Source: Anolis sagrei
Lineage: Eukaryota; Chordata; Lepidosauria; Squamata; Anolidae
DNA: 64,000 nucleotides
Direction: 5' to 3'
Assembly: GCF_037176765.1 (NCBI RefSeq)
Contig: NC_090022.1
Location: 176,273,117 to 176,337,116, forward strand
Shown here: positions 21,052 through 32,345 of the stretch, piece after piece
Layout: each line of letters begins with the position of its first letter
How positions within the stretch are numbered: the stretch's first letter is position 1
Program-made: the position numbers and the translations under genes
Notes under the pieces: generated by a model
Database searches by the model: none
Told to the model about the DNA's origin: nothing
What the model saw: the letters and a program-made list of their open reading frames with translations, nothing else

Positions 21052-24000
21052 TATTAGCTTTAAGCAGGATGCTGGTTGCAGCTGTGAGTTGCCTGGAGTG
21101 CCTACCCCTGCCTCCTGGATAACTATCACCTGAATTATATTTCCAAAATTAAAGAGAAAGGCTCTCAGGTGCTGCTGGAAGGTTTAAGTTTAAAGTGTAC
21201 TTCAGCCGTGGCTCCATCTTTCATGGAAAGGTAACAAAACCCCTATGGGTGCTTCTATTAAGGTTAAAGTTTCGGAAATATAGTGATTTTTTGGTGTAAA
21301 AGGAGGGAGGATTGCCTGTGTATTGCTTCCCACTTTCCCCCAGACAGGGGTAAAGTTTTGAAATGCGTGTAGGTATAAGATTATGCATTTTTAGGAAAGT
21401 GGTAAGCAAACTTCTACCCTCCCTCTGTATTCCAGACTGGGAGTTTATAGGTTTCTTTTCCAGATATAAAATGTTATATTTGGATGCAGTAATTCTTTCC
21501 TTGGTTCCGCACAAACACAGAAGAGTCAGGAAGCTGGCAGCCTTATTAACTAAGTAGTATTATGCTTGTGGGTGCCATTTTCTATTTCCTTCCAACTTCC
21601 ACTCTGCATCCTTTTATAGCCTTGTTAGTGTCCTTGCAACATGACGTAACCAGCAATTCATAGCATCTTCAAACTGAACCCACTGCATCTTGTTTTTCTC
21701 TAGTCCAGTGTTTCTCAACCTTCCTAATGCTGTGACCCCTTAATACAGTTCCTCGTGTTGTGGTAACCCACAAAATCACTGATATATATTGGGTTGTTGT
21801 AGGTTTTTTTGGACACCTAATTACCTCTTAACAAAAGTTTGCCCCAGGCACAGTCAGGCCATTGTATGCTAATCAAGGTGGTCAGTTGAAACATTCACAC
21901 CTAGCTCCAGCAGACAAGAGTCCTTTGTCCCACCCTGGTCATTCCACAGATATATAAACCCTTTTGCCTAGTTCCAACAGACCTCACTACCTCTGAGGAT
22001 GCTTGCCATAGATGCAGGTGAAACGTCAGGAGAAAATGCCTCTAGACCATGGCCATATAGCCCGACAACCCAGTGATTCTGGCCATGAAAGCCTTCGACA
22101 ATACACTGATATATATTTTCTGTGCCATCTTTGGTTCAATTCCATCATTGGTGGAGTTCAGAATGCTCTTTGATTGTAGGTGAACTATACATCCCAGTAA
22201 CTACAACTCGCATATGTCAAGGTCTATTTTCCCCCAAGAGCGCCTCAAGAGCGCCCTTGGGCAAAATCAACTATACTGCAAATGCTTACTTTGCGTAATG
22301 GGTTGAGCTGCCCCTGCCTACAACCAAAGAGCATTCTGAACTCCACCAATGATGGAATTGAACCAATCTTATCACTCAGAACTTCCATGACTAACAGAAA
22401 ATACTGGAAGGGTTTGGTGGGCATTGACCTTGAGTTTTGGAGTTGTAGTTCACTTACATCCAGGTAGAGCACTGTGGACTCAAACAATGATGGATCAGGA
22501 CCAAACTTGGCACAAAGCCCCAATATGCCCAAATGTGAGCACTGGTAGAGTTGCGGGAAAATAGAGCTTGACATTTGAGAGTTGTAGTTGCTGGGATTTA
22601 TAGTTCACCTACAACCAAAGAGCATTCTGAACTCCACCAGTGATGGAATTGAACCAATCTTGTCACTCAGAACTTCAATGACTACCAGAAAATACTGGAA
22701 GGGTTTGGTGGGCATTGACCTTGAGTTTTGGAGTTGTAGTTCACCTACATCCAGATAGAGCACTTTGGACTCAAACAATGATAGATTTTGACCAAACTTG
22801 GCATGAATACGCAATATGCCCAAATGTGAACACTGGTAGAGTTGGGGGAAAATAGAGCTTGACATTTGAGAGTTGTAGTTGCTGGGATTTATAGTTCACC
22901 TACAACCAAAGAGCATTCTGAACTCCACCAGTGATGGAATTGAACCAATCTTGTCACTCAGAACTTCAATAACTAACAGAAAATACTGGAAGGGTTTGGT
23001 GGGCATTGACCTTGAGTTTTGGAGTTGTAGTTCACCTACATCCAGATAGAGCACTTTGGACTCAAACAATGATCGATTTTGACCAAACTTGGCATGAATA
23101 CGCAATATGCCCAAATGTGAACACTGGTAGAGTTGGGGGAAAATAGAGCTTGACATTTGAGAGTTGTAGTTGCTGGGATTTATAGTTCATCTACAATCAA
23201 AGAGCATTCTGAACCACACTGACGATAGAATTGGATCAAACCTCCCACCCAGAACCCCCATGACTAATAGAAAATACTGTGTTTTCTGATGGTCTTTGGT
23301 GACCCCTCTGACACCCCCTCACGACCCCCCCAGGGATCCCGACCCCCAGGTTGAGAAACAGTGCTCTAGTCAAAAGCAAACTAAATAGCCAATAGCCGCT
23401 CACCCATAGAGTGGAAAATATATTCCATATTCTTTATTTTGGAGGTAGCATGTTCTTAGTTTATGAGATATAACCAATCCCAAGACCCCTGTATTCTTGT
23501 CATTGCTAAATTTGGTGCTGTGGTGGCAGCAAAATGTGGAAGCTTGGACTTTTCGTTTGGATTGATTGATGAATGCTTTTTAAAAACCTGTTTTATCATG
23601 TATTGTTTCAGCTCTTTTGATGTTATGTAGTAAGCCACTTTGGGTCCAACAATGGGAGAATTTGGGTTATTAAATAAGGAAATAAATTTAAAATTGGTAT
23701 ATAAATTAGACCTGCTTATCTGCAGGAGATAAGTTATCAATTGGACCATGGTTACTTGAAACTGGTGCAACCAATCACCATTAAATTACATGATGTCTGG
23801 ACTAGCACGTCAAATTTCAGCACATTTCCTTTGAAAAATGATTTTTTTAAAACAAGGTACTCAGAGGAGCTGATTAGTGCTCTCCAAGCTCCCTGTCCTT
23901 TATCTTCAGATAAAGTTTGAGATTTTATGGCGGAAAGACAGGATATTACATTTGCCTATGTTAATCTTGGAGCCTCCTCATCCGGGGAGCGGGGGGAGCT

Positions 24001-26546
24001 CCCACTGTTAGCCCTAGCTCCTGCCAACCTAGCAGTTCGAAAACATGCAAATGTGAGTAGATCAATAGGTACCGCTTCGGCGGGAAGGTAATGGTGCTCC
24101 ATGCAGTCATGCTGTTCACATGACCTTGGAGGTGTCTACGGACAACACCAGCTCTTCGGCTTAGAAATGGAGATGAGCATCACCCCCCAAGAGTTGGACA
24201 GGACTAGTCCTAATGTCAAGGGGAAATCTTTACCTTTATTTTATGGTAACCTTATAGGGCAAGCTGTAATCCAAACTCGTGGGTAGGTTGTTTGTTACTC
24301 TGCACAGGAATGTGCAATCGAATGAGGAAGCCAAGCATCCTTTTCAAGAAGACAAAAACAAAATGGAGGCGAAACGTCTGCTTGGTACTTAGATAGGAGA
24401 TTACCAATTAAAACCAGATGCTGAATACAATAATAATAATGATAATAATGATAATAATGATAATAATAATAATAAAATCTTTATTTATACCCCGCTAGAC
24501 TCGGTGTGGCTTACAAAAGGCCGAGCCCAAATACATAATAAAAACATAACAACAACAATAAATAACTCATAACAAAGTAAAAACAATACAGTAATGACAC
24601 GACGCATTTAAAAACCTGTGGCAGGGCCAAGTGCAAGGCTTAAAATTAAAAATGCTGGACATGTCCAAGGGAAATAGGATGGATATTTTAGGATAGGTAA
24701 ATTCCAGAGTCACGGGGCCACCACCGAAAAGGCCCTGTCCCTTGTCCCCACCAATCGCGCTTGCGATGCAGGTGGGATCATGAGCAGGGTCTCTCCAGAT
24801 GAACGAAGAGATCGTGTGGGTTCGTATACAGAAATGCGGTCAGGCAGGTAGATGGGTTCCAAACCGTTTAGGGCTTTGTAGGTAAGCACCTGCACCTTGA
24901 ATTGGGCCCGGTAAATGAACGGAAGCCAATGGAGCTCCTTAAACAGGAGGGTTGACCTCTCCCTGTAAGGAATATAGAATCTTAATGCCTTTCCAGACAG
25001 GTCCTATATCCCAGGCTTTCTGCTTTAAACTGGATTATATGAGTCCACACTGCCAAATAATCTGGGTAAACAGAAAACCTGGGATCAGATCCTGGGATAT
25101 AGGGCTTGTCTGGAAGGGCCCTAAGGCAACCCTATACAAGTCATAGGGTCACTATAAGTTGACAGGTGACTTGAAGGCATAGATATACCCACAGACCATT
25201 TACTTTTAGACATAGTTTAACTTTTTTTAAAAAAAATCAATGTTTCAAAACCAAAGGGGAGCCTATACATCCCCAGCAGGATGACTAGGGAGATAACTGG
25301 CCCAAAGATCCACTTAAGTTGCCCACTGGCCTACATGCTCTCATACCTGCCTAAGCCTCCAGTGGCCTCCCCTTTGTTTAGGAGCTCCATTTGCTTAAAA
25401 ATCCTTTGAATTTGGTGTTTTTGTATACCCACCCAACTCCATTATCAAGAATTAATTTATTAGTGTAATATATTTTATTTGAAACATTTATCATATAATG
25501 GCTTTCTGCTTTAATACAAGTAGCCATGGTGAGTTTTAAGTTCAGAGGTTCCTTCTGAGCAGATGTCAGTTCTCTCTCAGTCTCTCCTTTAGAAAAGCAA
25601 GAGTTTATACTGAAATACCATTCTTCCAAAAAGTTACATATTTTAGTGCTTCAAATGTTAGTCCTGTTTCTGGGTATATTTGATCAGCTGATTCCAAAAT
25701 TGGCACCAGTTTTCCTCCATCAGCTCTAGTTTTTGAGATACAGAACATATGCCATCTACCAGTCACCATCTGTTTGCCGATAGAAAACCAGAATAACCAT
25801 ATCTGAGAAACGAGAAATAATGAGGTTTATCCAATGCAATTTTTTGAACCTGTGCCCCAAATAACCCTAAGAACAGATCTAAAAACCAAGACAGTGAGAT
25901 TTTTATGTTGGTCTCTGTTACTAACTATAATAAAGTACAAATGAATAAACCTATATAAATAAAAATGTAATGTTCGTTTGTGGGATGAACATAACTCAAA
26001 AACCACTGGGTGAACTGACACCAAATTTGGACACAATACACCTCTCAGGCCAATGAGTGACAATCTATATAAATAAAAATGTATTGTTCGTTTGTGGGAT
26101 TAACATAACTCCAAAACCACAATTGACACCAAATTTAGACACAATATGCCTATCAGGCCAACAAGTGACCATCACTCATAAAAACACTGAAAAACACAGC
26201 AGAAGAGACTTAAAAAGCCAAAAAACCCTAAAAATGCGTTATAATGCATGCACAAAACCATATATGTACACAAACACAAATATACACACATATACACAAA
26301 TATATACAGAAATATATACACAAATGCACAAACAAAATGCATACACAGAAAGGGGGAAGGAAGGAAGAGAAGGAAAGAAGGAGAGAAGGAAATAAAAAAG
26401 TGAAAGAGGGAAGGAAGGAGAGAAGGAACGAAAGAGAGAAAGAGGGATGGAAGGAGAGAAGGAAAGAAAGAAAGGGAGAGAAGGAAATAAAGTGAATGAG
26501 GGAAGGAAGGAGAGAAGGAACAAAAAAGGAGGGAGAGAGGGAAGGA

Positions 26547-26589
<43 letters not shown>

Positions 26590-28193
26590 GTAGAGAAGGA
26601 AAGAAGAGAAGGAAATAAAAAAGTGAAAGAGGGAAGGAAGGATAGAAGGAACGAAATAGAGAAAGAGGGAAGGAAGGAAGGAAGGAAGGAAGGAAAGAGA
26701 ATGGTAGAGAGGGAAAGAAGGAGAGAAGGAAATAAAAAAGTGAAAGGGAAGGAGAGAAGGAACGAAAGAGAAAGAGGGAGGGAAGGAAGGAAGGAAGAAG
26801 AGAAGGAAATAAAAAAGTGAAAGAGGGAAGAAAGGATAGAAGCACGAAATAGAGAAAGAGGGAGGGAAGGAAGGAAGGAGAGAAGGAAAGAAAGAAAGGT
26901 AGAGAGGGAAAGAAAGAGAGAAGGAAATAAAAAAGTGAAAGGGAAGGAAGGAGAGAAGGAACGAAAGAGAAAGAGGGAGGGAAGGAAGGAAGGAAGGAAG
27001 GAAGGAAGGAAGGAGAGAAGGAAATAAAAAAGTGAAAGAGGGAAGGAAGGAGAGAAGGAACTAAACAGAGAAAGAGGGAGGGAGGGAGGGAGGGAGGGAA
27101 GGAAGGAAGGAAGGAAGGAAGGAAGGAAGGAAGGAAGGAAAGACAAGGAAGGATGGAACCAAAGAGCAAAGGAAGCGAGAAAAGAAACAGGCAGAGAAGA
27201 AAGAAAAAAGGGAAAGAAAATGAGGGAAGGAAGGAAAGAGGGAGGGAAGGAAGGAGAGAAAGAAAGAAAGAAGGAGAAAAAGAGTGAGGGAAGGTTGGCC
27301 ACAGCAACGCGTGGCGGGTACAGTTAGATACACGTGTGTGTATACACACATATACACACAAAAAACACATATACACAGACTGGGCCACAGCAACACGTGG
27401 CAGGGGGCGGCTACTCACTCATAAAAACACTGAAAAACACAGCACAAGAGACTTAACAAACCAAAACACAAAAAAATAGATTACAATGCATGCGCAAAAC
27501 CACACATATATACGCAAACACACATATACACAAATATATACACACAAAACACATATACACAGACTGGGCCACAGCAACGCGTGGCAAGGGACAAACTAGT
27601 GAGTAATAAAAACTGGAAGGAGACAACTTAATCTTTGCTTGGCACCAACTCACCCTCTTCGTAGCCACAGTCTTGTCCTGCAAATGTTCCCTTTTACAAT
27701 GGAGGTTATGTGTTTTAATTTAATATAAAGGTTTGGCCACCTTCATCTATAGTTTGGGCTTGGCCTCATGTAAGCCATCCCGAGTCCCCGTTGGGGAAGA
27801 TGGTGGCGGGATATAAATAAAGTTTATTATTATTATTTATTATATCAGGTATGGGCAAACTTGGGCCCTCCAGGTGTTTTGGACTTCAACTTGCACAATC
27901 CATAACAACTGGTAGGCTATTAGGAATGGTAGGAATGGAAGTCCAACACTACTGGAGTGCTGAAGTTTGCCCATGCTTGATCTACATTCTCAGCCCAAGA
28001 GGGGAAATGTAGTCTTTCCCCTGCCCTCCTTCCTTCCCTCCTCTGGCCCTTCCCATAGGAGGGTTCTCACCTTGACCACATCTTGGTTGATCTGTTTAGG
28101 ATCTCTTTCCACCAAATCGATCTCTTTGGTAAGGGGGTCCCGGGAGTCCATCTTCCCCAGGGTGATGTCTTCGTCCTCTTCATGTTGGGCCAT
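18596..28193 (-). CDS. Caveolin-1/3-like gene, two exons, 157 aa
   Basis: Integral membrane scaffold of caveolae. Exon 1 is 28193-28071 (41 codons; ATG, donor gtgagaa) and exon 2 is 18946-18596 (116 codons plus TGA; acceptor atcctgccag), with a phase-0 intron of about 9.1 kb at the position used by CAV1 and CAV3. The caveolin signature FEDVIAEP is at residues 44-51, the scaffolding segment [20 protein letters not shown] at 58-77, the hairpin membrane segment at about 78-105, and the three palmitoylated cysteine positions of CAV1 correspond to C109, C119 and C132. The sequence mixes CAV1-like parts ([27 protein letters not shown]) and CAV3-like parts ([26 protein letters not shown]), so it is probably neither but a third member of that branch. 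Length matches CAV3 (151 aa) better than CAV1 (178 aa). The reading frame is open and key residues are present, so it looks functional. Confidence 0.9.
18985..19575 (+). repeat. L2-type LINE fragment in the caveolin-1/3-like intron
   Basis: It encodes [20 protein letters not shown] in sense and ends with gccgccccgagtccccttgg and an A/T-rich tail. It begins about 40 bp from the exon 2 splice acceptor. Confidence 0.85.
19590..21140. repeat. Eight-copy tandem array with ATT linkers
   Basis: Units start near 19590, 19722, 19843, 19974, 20687, 20806, 20925 and 21049. Each contains ttagctttaagcaggatgct and gttgcctggaatgcattccc, joined by ATT microsatellites of varying length. A Helitron interrupts the array between units 4 and 5. 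Confidence 0.9.
20083..20653 (-). mobile_element. Non-autonomous Helitron, complete
   Basis: On the minus strand it starts TCTATATAAATAAAAATG and ends with a short hairpin (GCCAC...GTGGC type) then ggggacggCTAG, set between host A and T as Helitrons require. The inside carries the acaactccaaaac module also found in the SPIN-like elements. Confidence 0.88.
21706..23363 (+). mobile_element. SPIN-like hAT element, both ends present, 8-bp target duplication
   Basis: The ends CAGTGTTTCTCAACCTTCCT and CCCCAGGTTGAGAAACAGTG are inverted. Flanks are ctctagtc at 21698-21705 and 23364-23371, with the central TA expected for Buster-group hATs. The terminal segments match, from memory, the SPIN (space invader) family. 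The interior holds about three head-to-tail modules of about 290 bp. It is non-autonomous. Confidence 0.88.
21795..22106 (+). mobile_element. Penelope-like fragment nested in the SPIN-like element
   Basis: A sense terminus (ggaaacgtcaggag-like gtgaaacgtcaggagaaaat) with a short inverted piece (ttgggttgttgtaggttttt) at its 5' side. The flanks repeat cactgatatata. Confidence 0.7.
23970..24240 (+). repeat. Bov-B-tail SINE, 5' truncated
   Basis: Body and tail as at 4722-5037 (gtgagtagatcaataggtac, ggaaatctttaccttta). Confidence 0.82.
24473..24970 (-). repeat. L2-type LINE 3' fragment, antisense
   Basis: The minus strand encodes [20 protein letters not shown] and ends in the LINE terminus next to an (AAT/GAT)n repeat at 24425-24475. 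Confidence 0.82.
25951..27598 (+). mobile_element. Helitron cluster with a GGAA-type expansion inside
   Basis: Two adjacent 5' ends (25951 and 26064, ctatataaataaaaatg) are followed by one body and at least three Helitron 3' hairpin ends (gccacagcaacgcgtggc-like near 27299, 27384 and 27568), the last with CTAG at 27595-27598. Between them 26341-27295 is a purine-rich (GGAA/GAAAG)n tract of almost 1 kb. Confidence 0.82.
26341..27295. repeat. Long (GGAA)n/(GAAAG)n purine tract
   Basis: Nearly all purine on the plus strand, with recurring aaataaaaaagtgaaaga blocks every 100-130 bp, which shows that the tract grew by duplicating larger units and not only single repeats. Confidence 0.92.
27735..27842 (+). 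repeat. L2-type LINE 3' terminus
   Basis: cttggcctcatgtaagccat then ggtggcgggatataaataaa and (ATT)n. Confidence 0.75.
27847..27976. mobile_element. hAT-like MITE, palindromic
   Basis: caggtatgggcaaacttggg at the left and gaagtttgcccatgcttg at the right are inverted. It lies about 95 bp from the 3' side of caveolin-1/3-like exon 1, within the intron. Confidence 0.7.
28071..28193 (-). CDS. Caveolin-1/3-like exon 1
   Basis: It encodes an acidic N-terminus [20 protein letters not shown] followed by [20 protein letters not shown], which matches the KEIDLVNRDPKxIN motif of CAV1/CAV3. The start is the only ATG in frame before the motif, and the following gtgaga is a good donor. Confidence 0.9.
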
Positions 28194-29038
28194 GGTTCCT
28201 TCAGTCCTTTCCTACTGCCTGGCTATTTTGCCTCTGAAGAGCAGCGGCTGCCAGTTGTCCCTGGCTGTCAGACCAGAGGCAAGCTGCCTCCCCCTTCCTC
28301 TTCCCCACCTGCTAAGTCTTTCTGGACTGCAAGCAATTCGTAGGGAGAGGGAAGGCAGTTCTGAAAATAGTCCTCCCCAGAGACAGAATGAATGTGCCTC
28401 TAGGGCAGGGCAGAGTTGTTTTTAGCAGGGCTTTGCATAGTTATAATACAGAGCCTCCCCTCCCTTTTTAGTTCAGAGACACTGCACACCATAGTTCTTC
28501 AGATGCTGTTATGGTCAGTACTACCCATTCATTGGGGTAAAGGGCACAAGTCCCCAGTTAAAGTGAAAAAATGTGAATTTAAACTGATTTTTTTTAACCT
28601 CAAGGAACAACGTGTTACACAGCGCATATTTTAATCCAGCGTCCCAATGCCCCAAAAACCCAGATGCAAAATAGTCTCAGACCAATAGTCAAGGCAAACA
28701 GAAAATCTTTACTTTCTTAACTTTGCAGAGATGAAACAAAACTGGCAATGCTACACACAAAAATCAGCAGTGTAACATATTTACACAGTCTTTGTAATAA
28801 ACATAAAATAAAGCATCTTCTAAGCAGCAAATGGGAAATCAAAACCTAAAGTAAATAGCCATTTCACCATCAGCATCTCCTGCTGGAACTCCACACTGGT
28901 GAAACAGAACTTCAGCAGCAGCCCACCAGAAATCCAGCACCCACCACAACGCTCTAGAAATCTCTAGCTCCTCCAGCATGGCTCTAGGATCAACCTTTGG
29001 CAAAACATGACCAAAGAGTCGCACTTGAGGATCTAGAA

Positions 29039-29827
29039 CAGTGGTTCTTAACCTTCCTTATGCCGTGACCCCCTTAATACAGTTTCTTATGTTGTGGTGA
29101 CCCCCAAGCATAAAATTATTTTCGTTGGTGCTTCATAACTGTAATTTTGCTACTGTTATGAATCATAATGTATACATATGCAGGATGTATTTTCATTCAC
29201 TGGACCAAATTTGTCACAAATACCTGATCCACCCAAATTTGAATACTGGTAGAGTTGGGGGAGGAATTGATTTTGTCATTTGGGAGTTGTAGTTGCTGGG
29301 ATTTATAGTTCACTTACAATCAAAGAGCATTCTGAAGTCCACTAATGATGGAATTGAACTAAACCTGGCACACAGAACTCTCATGACCAACAGAAAATAT
29401 TGGAAGGATTTTGTGGGCATTGACTTTGAGTTTAGAAGTTGTAGTTCATCTACATCCAGAGAGCACTGTGGACGCAAACAATGATGGATATGGACCAAAT
29501 TTAGCATGAATACTCAATATGCCCAAATGTGAACACTGGTGGAACTTGGGCAAAATAGACCTTTACATTTGGGAGTTGTAGTTGCTGGGATTTATAGTTC
29601 ACCTACAATCAAATAGCATTCCGAACTCCACCAATTATGTCATTGAACCAAACGTGGCACACAGGACTCGCATGACCAACAGAAAATACTAGAAGGGTTT
29701 GGTGGGCATTGACCTTGAGTTTGGGAGTTGTAGTTTACCTACATCCACAGAGCACTGTGGACTCAAACAATGATGGATCTGGACCAAACTTGGCACAAAT
29801 AGTCTATATGCCCAAATATGAACACAG
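29039..29827 (+). mobile_element. SPIN-like hAT element, right end missing
   Basis: The left end cagtggttcttaaccttcct follows atctagaa (29031-29038). The interior shows two copies of the gggagttgtagttgctggga module. Sequence identity stops near 29827 without a terminal repeat. Confidence 0.8.
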
Positions 29828-30134
29828 ATGGGGGCACCTGTGACTCTCATTGGCAGGAGTTCATCCATTAAAAGGGGATGCTGTTGCTTGGGAGGATTCT
29901 GGGAGAGGCAGTCCAAATAACAAGAGAGATATTGGCTTTGTGGCATCTTTATGAACTTCCAGGGGCTTTGGAAATCTTTTAGAGAGACTGCTTGGTTACT
30001 AGATTGTCCTGGATTTCTTATTGCAAGAGAATTAGTCTACTGATAGGATTGGCTGCTGTCTATTCTCTTTCAACTCGGGCTGATACCCGTTTGAAAATTA
30101 TATTTTTGGAATGTCCAGGGTGGGAGAAGGAACC

Positions 30135-31237
30135 TTACTTACTTACTTACTTACTTAGGTGATCTCTCGTAGTTCGAGGATGATGGTCCTCCAAGTTCAG
30201 TGTTCTGGCGGTGGGTCCGTAGGTGACTGTGGAGCCCTATTCTTGATTTGCATCTTCTCCCACAGTGAGGGCATTGGTTTCCAGGTGGAAGACGGTCCCG
30301 GTCGGGGTTGGCTTGATGCGCCTTTCTCTTGGCACGTTTCTCTCTTTTGCCCTCTATTCGTGCCTCTTCAAATTCTGCAGCACTGCTGGTCACAGCTGAC
30401 CTCCAGCTGGAGTGCTCAAGGGCCAGGGCTTCTCGGTTCTCAGTGTGTATGCCAGAGTTTTTAAGGTTGGCTTTGAGCAGGTCTTTAAATCTCTTTTCCT
30501 GTCCTCCAATATTCTGTTTTCCGTTCTTGAGTTCGGAGTAGAGCAACTGCTTTGGGAGACAGTGGTCGGGCATCCGGACAACATAGCCAGTCCAGTGGAG
30601 TTGATGGTGGAGGACCATGGTTTCAGTGCTGGTGGTCTTTGCTTCTTCAAGCACGCTGACATTTGTCCGCGTGTCTTCCCAAGAGATTTGCAGGATTTTC
30701 CAGAGACAACGCTGATGGAATCGTTCTAGGAGTTGCGTGTGACGTCTGTAGACTGTCCACATCTCGCAGGCGTATAGCAGGGTTGGGAGGACAATAGCTT
30801 TATAAACAAACACCTTGGTATCCTTACGGATGTCCCAGTCCTCAAACACTCTCAGCTTCATTCGGAAAAATGCTGCACTTGCAGAGGTCAGGCGGTGTTG
30901 AATTTCAGTGTCAATTTTGACTTTTGTGAAGATGTGGCCACCAAGGTAGTGGAAATGGTCAACATTTTCTAATGTTACACCATTAAGCTGTATTTCTGGC
31001 ATTGGAAAGGGAATGGCCGGTGACTGCTGGAAGAGCACTTTTTTGTCAATGTTTAATGACAGGCTGAGCTTCTCGTATGCTTCTGCAAAGGTGTTTAGCG
31101 TTTCTTGTAGGTCTTCTTCTGAATGCGCACATTGTCATCAGCATACTGGAGTTCTATAACAGATGTTGTTGTAACCTTGGTTTTGGCTTTCAGTCTCCTG
31201 AGGTTAAATAGCTTGCCCGATAGATGATTTCCACTCC
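30135..31237 (-). repeat. 5'-truncated LINE with (TAAG)n tail and 16-bp target duplication
   Basis: Flanked by the perfect repeat ggtgggagaaggaacc (30119-30134 and 31238-31253). The minus strand is open for 295 codons: the reverse transcriptase C-terminus (YLGGHIFTKVKIDTEIQHRL, YKAIVLPTLLYACEMWTVYR) followed by a C2H2-like finger CPHCGRRCKSRIGLHSHLRTH without its last residues quoted here. The long open frame suggests a recent insertion. Related 3' ends lie at 40298 and 63682. Confidence 0.88.
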
Positions 31238-31600
31238 GGTGGGAGAAGGAACCGTTGTCTGTTTGAATCAAGTATGAACGTTGCAATTAGCCAGCTTGAT
31301 TAGCAAAGCTACTCAATGCTAATCAGCAAAGCCTGGCTGTTGTTGCCTGGGGGACATCCTTTGTTTGGGAGGTGTTAACTGGCACTTGATTGTTGGCTGT
31401 CTGGAATCCCCCTGTTTCTGAGTGGTGTTCTTTGTTTGGTTCTGGTGTTTTTAAATACTGGTAACCAGATTTTGTAAATTTTCATAGTTTCCTCCTTTCT
31501 GTTGAAATTGTTCACATGCTTGTGGATTTCAATGGCTTCTCTGTATAGTCTTATTTTAAAGTTAAATTTACCTGCCATTGGGGCAGGGACTAAGCATGGG
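31238..31600 (-). mobile_element. Penelope-like element fragment, interrupted by the LINE
   Basis: The minus strand encodes LYREAIEIHKHVNNFNRKEE and TMKIYKIWLPVFKN, a C-terminal GIY-YIG-associated motif. The part left of the LINE (about 30095-30134) belongs to the same copy. Confidence 0.65.
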
Positions 31601-32118
31601 CTAAGCCACTGTGATGTGTTGACATCTGAGGTTGGCTCAAGAAGACCAGAGCCTCAATGAACTGCTAACTGGTGCTTCTGGTAGGTATGTGGTGGCATCT
31701 GGCCAACTTTGAGGTGTGGCTGGGAAGGAGTAGCATGTGCCCGTAACGTTACTCTCGCTGCATAAGTGCACGCAACAGCTTTCCACCAGCTGGTGCTTTT
31801 AAAGGGGACCATGATGATGGGCACTACCAGCTGCAGCCTTCAGGACTCTTGTCGGTAGTGTGCCATGAAAATGTGGCATTTGATGGCAAACCTCCTGGCA
31901 CCCCACAGCTATGCGTTAGTCTCTCCTGTTTGCCTGGGACTGCAGACTATCTCCCTAAATAAACTACAGTCTATTTCACTGTTGAAATGTGAAGCTGGTA
32001 ATACATACCTGAAAACAATCCTTGTAGTACAAAATAATTTGTACGGAGACTGTAAATCAAATAATTCATGTGGTTTTATTTTTAAATCTGTTTTAAATTT
32101 GATTTTTAAATATTTTTC

Positions 32119-32345
32119 ATGATTGGGTTGCTGTGAGTTTTCTGGGCTGTATGGCTATGTTCCAGAAGCATTCTCTCCTGATGTTTCACCCACATCTATG
32201 GTAGGCATCCTCAGAGGTTGTGAGGTCTGTTGGAAACTAGGCAAGTGGGGTTTATATATCTGTGGAATGTCCAGGGTGGGAGAAAAAACTCTTTGTCTGC
32301 TGGAGGCAAGTGTGAATGTTGCCATTGGCCATCTTGATCACACTG
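32119..32345 (-). mobile_element. Penelope-like 3' fragment, antisense
   Basis: gggttgctgtgagttttctg is the terminus. A short sense piece of the same family lies at 33226-33293, so two arms face each other around 32346-33225. Confidence 0.65.

Noticed and set aside
19590-23220. Regularly spaced repeats that might recall a CRISPR array
   Set aside because: Spacers are themselves repeats or microsatellites, units are 85-290 bp, and the host is a vertebrate.
26172-27418. Open frames of 376 and 396 codons rich in Ser, Phe, Leu and Pro
   Set aside because: They are the pyrimidine strand of the GGAA-type tract; a repeat without stops in several frames produces them.
30151-31038. 295-codon open frame as a host zinc-finger gene
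   Set aside because: It is the end of a LINE reverse transcriptase, with a tail and target duplication that prove retrotransposition.
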